The notes under the pieces: generated by a model | The model's database searches: none | What the model saw: only the letters and a program-made list of their open reading frames with translations | What the model was told of the DNA's origin: nothing | DNA from: an uncultured Caryophanales bacterium | Lineage (GTDB): Bacteria; Bacillota_I; Bacilli_A; RFN20; CAG-826 | Direction: 5' to 3' | NCBI GenBank assembly: GCA_946401755.1 | Contig: CAMIVH010000035.1 | Span: 1-8,504 of the forward strand | Length of the DNA stretch: 8,504 bases | Shown: one piece after another, positions 1 through 5,325 of the stretch | How positions within the stretch are numbered: the stretch's first letter is position 1 | How the letters are laid out: each line of letters opens with the position of its first letter | Program-made: the position numbers and the translations under genes

Positions 1-2
1 AT

Positions 3-68
3 GATAAAAAGGCTAGAGAACTAGTCTCTAACCTTGTTAGTAACTGGAAACAAATCCAAGATATTTAG
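3..68 (+). CDS. 3' end of an unidentified gene (partial)
   Basis: A reading frame enters from the left edge of the window and stays open for about 22 codons to a TAG at 66-68. The visible C-terminus reads DKKARELVSNLVSNWKQIQDI and looks like an amphipathic helix, as is common at the end of cytoplasmic proteins. The other two + frames stop within the first 24 bases. The TAG overlaps the TAA (complement of 65-67) of the converging minus-strand membrane protein gene. Nothing here identifies the product. The stretch is short, so a chance open frame remains possible. Confidence 0.42.
   Translation, partial: DKKARELVSNLVSNWKQIQDI
6..33 (-). terminator. Candidate Rho-independent terminator of the minus-strand membrane protein/acyltransferase operon
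   Basis: Read on the minus strand, GGTTAGAGA pairs with TCTCTAGCC (nine pairs, one of them a G-U wobble) around the five-base loop CTAGT, and five T residues follow at once. It lies about 30 nt past the stop of the membrane protein gene. It would sit inside the coding 3' end of the converging + strand frame. Confidence 0.55.
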
Positions 69-985
69 TTTTTCTTATTCGCTTCTTTGATTTTTTGTTT
101 AATGATTTCAATCACTTCGCCGAGTTCATCTTTTGTCATATACATAGCGACGACTTGACCATTAACAACATTCTTAACAGCGTAGAACTTTTTAGTTTCG
201 AATGTTTTAGCTTTCTTATAAGGAAACTTATATTTTAATTCGCCTTTAAGACCTTCTCTGATTGTTTCGAACTTGTAATAGTTTTCAAAGCGATCTTCAT
301 AAATATTAATGCACATATCGCTTGAATTGACATTTTTACGGTTACTATGCATCGCGCTAACTAAGATGAAGAAGAAACCGATGACAATCACAATGATGAT
401 GCCTGACATAATAGAAGCAGGAACAACTGCATCAATTGGATTATTTAGATTGATTAATAAGTGAATCATGAAACAAAGAGCGATGCCCAAGATGGCAATA
501 AAAATCATTGAACGACCAATCATGAACCAAGCAAGGAATAAAGAGACTTTAAAGCTTTTATTTTCTTTAGTGATTGGAAATGATTGTAAAGGAGCGGGTA
601 TTTCTTCCCCTTCTTTTTTGATATCCGCGATCATGCCACCTTCAGTCATGATTTTAGTTTTTTCAACGGCTTGCACAACACTTTCAGTGTTAAGCGAGAC
701 TTCAACATTACTTGGGACTTTCTTATTAAATCTCTTTTTATTAACTAGATAGATGACTAAGTCAGCGACAAAGACTGGAATTGTAAAAATCCACACGATA
801 AGGGACACTAAACAGCCATTAAAGCAGAAATCACTAACGGGTTCACTTTCACCCTCCGCAGGGACACCATTAACAAATAAGCCAATGCAGGCGATAAAGA
901 TAAATAATCCCGCTAAAGCGATGCTGCCAACGAATAGGCTAAAGATAATAATATGAAGTGGACTTTTCCAATATGTTCTACGCAT
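65..985 (-). CDS. Four-helix membrane protein with a C-terminal YcxB-like cytoplasmic domain (hypothetical)
   Basis: This 306-residue protein has no recognised enzyme motif. Hydrophobic segments lie near residues 11-37, 56-81, 147-178 and 187-212, giving four probable membrane helices. They are arranged as two hairpins separated by a charged loop (about 82-146). The C-terminal 90 residues are soluble, with alternating strands and a final helix (DELGEVIEIIKQKIKEANKK). The run FPYKKAKTFETKKFYAVKN resembles the strand pattern of YcxB-like domains, but this is an eye match only. The ATG at 985 lies 3 nt after the stop of the acyltransferase gene. Its ribosome binding site (TTGGAGAA) falls inside the last acyltransferase codons, so the two are probably co-transcribed and translationally linked. 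A membrane or lipid-related role is inferred from that pairing alone. Confidence 0.85.
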   Translation of the reverse strand: MRRTYWKSPLHIIIFSLFVGSIALAGLFIFIACIGLFVNGVPAEGESEPVSDFCFNGCLVSLIVWIFTIPVFVADLVIYLVNKKRFNKKVPSNVEVSLNTESVVQAVEKTKIMTEGGMIADIKKEGEEIPAPLQSFPITKENKSFKVSLFLAWFMIGRSMIFIAILGIALCFMIHLLINLNNPIDAVVPASIMSGIIIVIVIGFFFILVSAMHSNRKNVNSSDMCINIYEDRFENYYKFETIREGLKGELKYKFPYKKAKTFETKKFYAVKNVVNGQVVAMYMTKDELGEVIEIIKQKIKEANKKN

Positions 986-988
986 CGA

Positions 989-2311
989 TTACTTTTTCTC
1001 CAATTCTGTTCCCTCATACATATAATCGTTCCAAGGGAAGTTTTTCCATGTGTTAAAGTGTAATCTATGCATCTCTTCAGTGACAAGAATTATCTTGCCT
1101 ACGACATGTCTTTTTGGAACAAAATCATAGATTTGTTCATTAACCGCAAGGGCGAATTGAGTTAAGTCGTTTTCAATGATTGGGGAATAGATGACACTAT
1201 ATGACAAATCAAAGTGCCATGGTTCTCCGTTTTTAATACCATCGAAGTGGATACCATCATGGTCAAATCTGATCTTACCATGACCACATGAGATGGATGT
1301 TTTCTTATTATCCTTAACAGGTTTATATTTTGGTAATTCACCAATATCCACTTCTTCTTCTAAATAGAAGTCTTTATTATCTCTAATTTCATGAATGACT
1401 TGCACTCTTTCCCAGTCCACCCAATCAGTTGGGGTTTCAAAGATCTTACAAGTATCATCAAATGGATAGAAGTCATAATAATCATCCATGCAGGCACCAT
1501 TACCACAGTTAGTGCATCTAATGTATTTACCAGCGGCATCCATTTCTAATTCATGACCACATCTAGGACATTTATATAACATATCTTGCATATTGGTCAT
1601 AATACGACCTTTGCTCTTATATTTGATATGTTGTGTTTTATTCCATTTATAGTCATCGTGATGGAAAGCTTCGTTAATCTTATTATCAATTTCTTCAGGA
1701 GTCATTTTTAATAAGTCTTCTGGTTTGAATAATAAGGATAATGTGGCGTTTACCCTACCAATACGGTCATCGATACATACTTTATGAGAGGTGAGATAAG
1801 CACCCTCTAATTTCATAAAATAAACGGGGATGTGATAGTATTTTAAAAATCTACCAGTACCCGGAACGATTGGCTGGTTATGGCCAAAGATGGAAGATGT
1901 ACCTTCTGGGGCGAAGGCGATTGTGCCACCACTTTTGATGATTTTATCCATCGCTCTAATGCTCTTTGGGTCATTAGTGAAGTTTTTCTTTGGAATGACT
2001 TGGGCTTGTTTGAATAGCCAAGTGAATTTCTTTCTAAAGAATTCTTGATAGCCCGCGAGCATATTAAATTTATGAGGGGCAATAAGATTCTTTAAGAATA
2101 AGTAGTCTCTTCTAGATTGATGGTTCCAAATAATAAAAGCGGGACCTTTATATTTGTTAATATCATCAATGACTTTATATTTAACGTGATATTTAGGGCC
2201 GAAGAATGGGGATCTGGCTAACGTCGCATATAAAAACCAAACAAAGTTTGATGGTTGTTTATATTCACGCTTAGCGAGTTGTTCGGCAATTGTTAATTTC
2301 TCTTTTGACAT
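989..2311 (-). CDS. PlsC-like 1-acylglycerol-3-phosphate acyltransferase fused to a zinc ribbon and a beta-rich C-terminal domain
   Basis: The N-terminal ~200 residues are a lysophospholipid acyltransferase domain. The catalytic NHxxxxD block is NHQSRRD at residues 63-69, the substrate-binding block is FAPEGTSS at about 133-140, and VPGTGRF lies near 149. Such enzymes acylate lysophosphatidic acid or related lipids at the membrane. The C-terminal half is unusual for PlsC. A CPRC...CTNC zinc ribbon (Cys 248, 251, 266, 269) is followed by a roughly 150-residue beta-rich tail containing KIRFDHDGIHFDG, which could be a PH/GRAM-like fold. A typical PlsC is about 240 residues, and this protein is 440. 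The ATG at 2311 is chosen because GTGGAG lies 6 nt upstream; a TTG seven codons earlier has no such site. It is probably co-transcribed with the membrane protein downstream. The acyltransferase assignment is firm; the true acyl acceptor is unknown. Confidence 0.88.
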   Translation of the reverse strand: MSKEKLTIAEQLAKREYKQPSNFVWFLYATLARSPFFGPKYHVKYKVIDDINKYKGPAFIIWNHQSRRDYLFLKNLIAPHKFNMLAGYQEFFRKKFTWLFKQAQVIPKKNFTNDPKSIRAMDKIIKSGGTIAFAPEGTSSIFGHNQPIVPGTGRFLKYYHIPVYFMKLEGAYLTSHKVCIDDRIGRVNATLSLLFKPEDLLKMTPEEIDNKINEAFHHDDYKWNKTQHIKYKSKGRIMTNMQDMLYKCPRCGHELEMDAAGKYIRCTNCGNGACMDDYYDFYPFDDTCKIFETPTDWVDWERVQVIHEIRDNKDFYLEEEVDIGELPKYKPVKDNKKTSISCGHGKIRFDHDGIHFDGIKNGEPWHFDLSYSVIYSPIIENDLTQFALAVNEQIYDFVPKRHVVGKIILVTEEMHRLHFNTWKNFPWNDYMYEGTELEKK

Positions 2312-2398
2312 AAATTTCTCCACGTCCAACAAGAATAATTACTTTGTATATAAAATAAAAGACTTTTATTTGTATCTAAAAATGACTTTGTTGAGGTC

Positions 2399-2812
2399 TT
2401 ATAGGTTTTCTGGAGATAAATCCACTTTTCTTTTCTTAGTTTTGATACCAGCGTCAGTGAGTTCTTTGATGAAGTCAGCGATATCTTTCTTATCACTTAA
2501 ATAATAGTAGAAAAGGATATTCTCATCTGAGTCTTCCATTAAAAAGTTAAGACGCGCCATATTGTCCATTTGACGGTTTCTTACGATTTTTTCATCTAAC
2601 GCCATTTGGATATCATCTAACTTGATTCTTTTTAAGATTGGATAATGATAGACATCACCCATGATTTGGGCAGGAGCGTTATCATCGTAAAAGAAAAGTT
2701 CGTCATCAGTGATGGCTAAAGCAGCTTGGGTAAACATTTCATTTTCATTAAATTGAAATAATCCAGGCACTATTGCTCTTACTTTATCGTATTCATCAAG
2801 GCTTAGCTTCAT
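2399..2812 (-). CDS. Small soluble PH-like protein (hypothetical)
   Basis: The product is a 137-residue acidic protein without signal peptide or membrane segment. Its pattern is a short helix, then several strands (ALAITDDELFFYDD, YPILKRIKLDDIQMAL, ARLNFLMEDSDENILFYYY), then a closing helix (DKKDIADFIKELTDAGI). That order fits a bacterial PH-like domain, in which an ITDDEL turn and a final helix are common. No family can be named with certainty. The ATG has no Shine-Dalgarno sequence; a TGCTATAAT box ends 6 nt upstream, suggesting a leaderless message. The stop lies 87 nt before the acyltransferase start with no terminator between, so read-through into the acyltransferase operon is possible. 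The acyltransferase also ends in a possible PH-like tail, which may hint at a common membrane-related role. Confidence 0.8.
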   Translation of the reverse strand: MKLSLDEYDKVRAIVPGLFQFNENEMFTQAALAITDDELFFYDDNAPAQIMGDVYHYPILKRIKLDDIQMALDEKIVRNRQMDNMARLNFLMEDSDENILFYYYLSDKKDIADFIKELTDAGIKTKKRKVDLSPENL

Positions 2813-2818
2813 GCCACT

Positions 2819-2827
2819 ATTATAGCA
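2819..2827 (-). promoter_or_regulatory. Extended -10 promoter of the small PH-like gene
   Basis: The minus strand reads TGCTATAAT, a perfect -10 hexamer with the TG extension. No good -35 hexamer is visible 16-18 nt upstream (ATTTTT at best), which an extended -10 can tolerate. The usual transcription start, 7 nt past the hexamer, falls exactly on the A of the ATG at 2812. Confidence 0.6.
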
Positions 2828-2864
2828 ATAATAGAAGGTATAAAAATATTTTTTAGCATTTTAG

Positions 2865-2893
2865 TGAACATTTTATTTTGTTTGTGCTAATAT
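2865..2893 (+). promoter_or_regulatory. Promoter of the nfu-tRNA-Gln transcript
   Basis: TGAACA (2865-2870, four of six matches to TTGACA) is followed by a 17-nt spacer and TAATAT (2888-2893), with the TG extension just before it. The predicted start near 2900-2901 leaves only about 3-4 nt before the ATG at 2904. No Shine-Dalgarno sequence is present. Confidence 0.6.
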
Positions 2894-2903
2894 CTTTATC
2901 GTT

Positions 2904-3149
2904 ATGAAAGACGACCGCGAAAAACTTATTGTTGCTACATTAGATAAAATTAGACATTTCTTACAAAGAGATGGCGGCGATGTTGAATTCGTCTCCTTTG
3001 AAGATGGTGTTGTCTACGTTAGATTACATGGCGCTTGCCAAGACTGCGCTTATGCGAACAACGATATTAAAGATTTAGTGGAAGTCATCTTACAAGAAGA
3101 AGTTCCAGGCGTTACTGAAGTTAGACTATACCAGCCAGACCAGTATTAA
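2904..3149 (+). CDS. Nfu-like Fe-S cluster scaffold (NifU C-terminal domain)
   Basis: This 81-residue protein is a stand-alone NifU C-terminal domain. It contains the family opening helix (LDKIRHFLQRDGGDVEFVSFEDG) and the cluster-binding block GACQDC, with Cys 45 and Cys 48 in the expected CxxC spacing before a helix (NDIKDLVEVIL). It ends in a strand after VPGVTEV. Proteins of this type hold a [4Fe-4S] or [2Fe-2S] cluster between two subunits and pass it to client enzymes, usually alongside the SUF system, in the cytoplasm. The length is normal for single-domain Nfu (about 75-85 residues). It opens a short transcript that also carries tRNA-Gln 11 nt downstream. The ATG at 2904 is the only sensible start, since it precedes the first conserved helix, although it has no ribosome binding site. 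Confidence 0.92.
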   Translation: MKDDREKLIVATLDKIRHFLQRDGGDVEFVSFEDGVVYVRLHGACQDCAYANNDIKDLVEVILQEEVPGVTEVRLYQPDQY

Positions 3150-3160
3150 TCTTTTGAATT

Positions 3161-3235
3161 TGGGGTGTCGCCAAGCGGTAAGGCAGTGGACTCTGAATTC
3201 ACCATTCACTGGTTCGATCCCAGTCACCCCAGCCA
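3161..3235 (+). tRNA. tRNA-Gln, anticodon CTG
   Basis: A full cloverleaf is visible. The acceptor stem TGGGGTG pairs with CACCCCA, and the D arm is GCC...GGC. The anticodon stem GTGGA/TTCAC has one G-U pair and encloses the loop CTCTGAA, with anticodon CTG at 3193-3195. The T arm is ACTGG-TTCGATC-CCAGT. The discriminator G73 and an encoded CCA end the gene. The U1-A72 first pair and G73 are typical of bacterial glutamine tRNAs. Anticodon CUG reads CAG. It lies 11 nt after the nfu stop with no promoter of its own visible in that gap. Confidence 0.96.
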
Positions 3236-3248
3236 ATTATTAACTATT

Positions 3249-3269
3249 GCACCACTTTGGTGCTTTTTT
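3249..3269 (+). terminator. Rho-independent terminator after tRNA-Gln
   Basis: GCACCA pairs perfectly with TGGTGC around the loop CTT, followed directly by six T residues. It begins 13 nt after the tRNA CCA end and would close the nfu-tRNA transcript. Confidence 0.88.
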
Positions 3270-3305
3270 ATTAGTTATTTTGGCATTCATAAGAATTCAA
3301 AATAA

Positions 3306-3333
3306 TTCAAAAAAGTCATTATATTGCTATAAA
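3306..3333 (+). promoter_or_regulatory. Candidate promoter of the lipoprotein gene
   Basis: TTCAAA (3306-3311) and TATAAA (3328-3333) are 16 nt apart, and the -10 hexamer has a TG extension (TGCTATAAA). A start near 3340 would give an untranslated leader of about 75 nt with no clear structure. A nine-base direct repeat AATTCAAAA, at 3294-3302 and 3304-3312, covers the -35 side with a 10-bp period. The stretch from 3270 to 3415 holds no gene. Confidence 0.4.
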
Positions 3334-3415
3334 CATAAGACAATGTTTATTTTGTTTTGATTTAATCATTATTTTTATTTAGACTTAATCTCGGTGAATA
3401 AAAAGGAGAATAATT

Positions 3416-4831
3416 ATGAAATTAAATAGATTACTACTCTGCTCAGTATTTGCGTTAATGGGCTGCAACGGTAATAACAATAACGGTATTAAAACATATA
3501 ATGAATTACCAGAAGTTAAAAACGATTCAATCACACTTGATTACTGTGATGAAGTAAGTGACGCAATGGGTAAAAACATCTACCTTTCATATCATCCTCA
3601 TAAAATCAATCCCGTTGATGAACCACTACCAGCGATAAAGGATAATGACTACAGTCAAATTTATACAAATGATTATGAAGGCTATATTGATTCAAGTTCA
3701 TCAATCATTGAAACTGATATTAAATCATTTGCTGGAGCGTATGCTTCTAACATACTTTTCTTATATGCTAACGAAGGTGATGATAGAAAAGCGTTCGTTG
3801 AGCACCAAGAAAAAGCTTGTGAAACATATTTCCGTAAAGTCTTTTGCAATGCCTCATTTAGCATCGATGATAAAGAAGCACATATCTATGTCGCCCAGAT
3901 TAATAAGATTAGTTTCACATCTAAAAGACTAAGAATGAGTGGTAACGCTGATTTCAAGCAATGCTACGATTCAGAGTTCAATAACGAATATAAGAACATT
4001 GTCCAATCTAAACAAAGTGAATCCACAATTAATAATTTCCTTAGTAAATATGGCGTTGGTTTAATTGAAGAAGCTAAATATGCCACCTATGATATAGAAC
4101 TTAAATCATACAGAGTGCGTTATAGAGATGGTCAGACCTTTGTTAATGAGAATCTAAAAATTGAAGATTTTACAGGCGCCACAATGGATGATTATTATCA
4201 CTTAACAACATTCAATGAAAAAACCAAAAAACACGAACCTCGATTATTCTCTTATCGAATAGCGCCTTTTTGTGATAGTTCTGTCTATCCATATGATTCT
4301 TGGTACTCAACTGATGCTTCCGAATATTTCAGGGAAGTCTATAAAGCATATGTCGCTAGGGAATCCGAGAAGGTTTTAAAAAGTGAACAAAACGCTCAAG
4401 CTAAAACGCCAAAGATGATCAAAGACTTCCACTATCAATTGGATAATGTGACTACGGAAGCCAAATTCTCTTCATCAAATCCATATGCTTATGAATATAG
4501 TTTTAACAACTCATATAAGTCATATAACTTAGAATCATTAAAACAAAGTGGTTATAAGAAGATGTATATTAGACCAGGAACGCATATTGATCAAATCACT
4601 AATAGAACAAAGGTTACATTTACTGTTACTATCAGTGGTCAAACAATTACAGTCTTCAATAACAAACAACTCATTAAAACCGCGGGTATTAATGAAGTAA
4701 ATATTCCATGGTACGAATTAGACTTGGATAAAGTCTTAGAGGGCGATAGAAAACTCTCATGTGAAATTACTCCAAAGGGCACAAAGGCAAGAATACCTCT
4801 TGTGCAGTTCGAATTCGCCTACACTTTATAA
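3416..4831 (+). CDS. Surface lipoprotein with a possible divergent MACPF/cytolysin-like core
   Basis: The 471-residue product starts with a short lipoprotein signal (MKLNRLLLCSVFALMGC, lipid-bearing Cys 17) and an Asn-rich linker, so it should be anchored outside the cell membrane. AAGGAG lies 7 nt before the ATG. No family is certain. Residues about 95-320 show a pattern like the MACPF/CDC pore-forming fold. Strand FCNASFSIDDKEAHIYVAQI is followed by NNFLSKYGVGLIEEA (206-220), resembling the family block F-x2-KYGTH but with VG instead of TH. EPRLFSYRIAPFCDSS (274-289) comes next, like the last core strand, then a helix. Residues about 340-471 are beta-rich and could be a binding domain. Other Cys residues lie at 44, 135, 144, 183, 286 and 449. 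It has its own promoter and terminator. It might instead be an unrelated secreted beta protein. The lipoprotein call is secure; the pore-former idea is tentative. Confidence 0.85.
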   Translation: MKLNRLLLCSVFALMGCNGNNNNGIKTYNELPEVKNDSITLDYCDEVSDAMGKNIYLSYHPHKINPVDEPLPAIKDNDYSQIYTNDYEGYIDSSSSIIETDIKSFAGAYASNILFLYANEGDDRKAFVEHQEKACETYFRKVFCNASFSIDDKEAHIYVAQINKISFTSKRLRMSGNADFKQCYDSEFNNEYKNIVQSKQSESTINNFLSKYGVGLIEEAKYATYDIELKSYRVRYRDGQTFVNENLKIEDFTGATMDDYYHLTTFNEKTKKHEPRLFSYRIAPFCDSSVYPYDSWYSTDASEYFREVYKAYVARESEKVLKSEQNAQAKTPKMIKDFHYQLDNVTTEAKFSSSNPYAYEYSFNNSYKSYNLESLKQSGYKKMYIRPGTHIDQITNRTKVTFTVTISGQTITVFNNKQLIKTAGINEVNIPWYELDLDKVLEGDRKLSCEITPKGTKARIPLVQFEFAYTL

Positions 4832-4834
4832 AAG

Positions 4835-4865
4835 AAAAAACCTGGGGAGAAACGCCAGGTTTTTT
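4835..4865. terminator. Bidirectional terminator between the lipoprotein gene and the feo operon
   Basis: AAAAAACCTGG (4835-4845) pairs with CCAGGTTTTTT (4855-4865) around a nine-base loop. Both strands therefore present a hairpin followed by a T-run. It starts 3 nt after the lipoprotein stop and ends 6 nt before the stop of the converging CopZ-like gene, so it can serve both transcripts. Confidence 0.9.
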
Positions 4866-4871
4866 GTTTTT

Positions 4872-5120
4872 TTATCGCCAACCAAACAGTTTTTTAATCG
4901 CCGGCATTCTTTCAAATGACGTAATGCGATAACCTGTTTGGTCTAAGACCTTTTTAAAATCTTCTTGATCAAGATTTAATTCAGTAAAGACCACTACTTG
5001 CTTTTTAAATCTTGAAGCTTTTGCTTTCTTAATTTTTATGCCTTTAGCGATGGCTTCTTCAACATGAAGTTCACACATGCCACATAGCATACCATCGATT
5101 CCTAGAACGTATTTATTCAT
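4872..5120 (-). CDS. CopZ-like heavy-metal-associated (HMA) domain protein, last gene of the feo operon
   Basis: The 82-residue protein has the HMA ferredoxin-like fold pattern. A first strand (KYVLGIDG) leads to the metal-binding loop GMLCGMC with Cys 13 and Cys 16, then a helix (ELHVEEAIA). A strand rich in Lys and a closing DQTGYRITSFE strand follow. A basic tail ending in KKLFGWR continues past the usual 65-70 residue chaperone. Typical copper chaperones read GMxCxHC; here the position before the second Cys is Met. Its ATG overlaps the TGA of the FeoB-associated gene (ATGA), and AAGGA lies just upstream, so translation is coupled. Classical HMA proteins carry Cu(I), but the location at the end of a ferrous iron operon argues for a role tied to iron. 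Which metal it binds cannot be told from sequence. Confidence 0.87.
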   Translation of the reverse strand: MNKYVLGIDGMLCGMCELHVEEAIAKGIKIKKAKASRFKKQVVVFTELNLDQEDFKKVLDQTGYRITSFERMPAIKKLFGWR

Positions 5121-5308
5121 AAGTTTTCCTTATTCTTATGATATTCTTTAAGAATCTTTTTAGCGTTGATATGATGGCAAGCACAATCTCCAGTTGGAAT
5201 GTGATGAACTTTTTTATAGATATATCTAGCGAGAACGAGTGCAACGAAAGAGATAGCCGCGATAAGGACTAAGACTTCAATCCAGATTGTATTTGGATTC
5301 TCAAACAT
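5117..5308 (-). CDS. FeoB-associated Cys-rich small membrane protein
   Basis: The 63-residue protein has one membrane helix (about residues 8-29), then a basic turn (YKKVHH) and a short tail with GDCACHH (Cys 42, Cys 44, His 45, His 46), ending in a KKILKEYHKNK helix. This matches the FeoB-associated small protein family found next to FeoB in Firmicutes. Its role is thought to be similar to FeoC, helping FeoB, but this has not been settled. The Cys and His residues could bind iron close to the membrane. It starts 17 nt after the feoB stop with a full AAGGAGGT site 6 nt before the ATG, and its stop overlaps the next gene by 4 nt. Confidence 0.87.
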   Translation of the reverse strand: MFENPNTIWIEVLVLIAAISFVALVLARYIYKKVHHIPTGDCACHHINAKKILKEYHKNKENL

Positions 5309-5325
5309 TGATATACCTCCTTTAA

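Noticed and set aside
468..956. Open frames on the + strand opposite the four-helix membrane protein
   Set aside because: They are shadows of a credible minus-strand coding frame, with no ribosome binding site or protein-like pattern.
2309..2332. Acyltransferase starting at a TTG at 2332
   Set aside because: The ATG at 2311 has GGAG at a 6-nt distance, while the TTG has no ribosome binding site upstream.
3161..3415. Genomic island insertion at tRNA-Gln
   Set aside because: No integrase, no repeat of the tRNA 3' end, and no mobile genes are visible to the right; the feo operon beyond looks like core genome.
5110..5125. Mycoplasma-type code with TGA read as tryptophan
   Set aside because: Tryptophan is TGG in the intact frames checked, reading frames are full length under the standard code, and TGA ends the FeoB-associated gene in a classical ATGA overlap.
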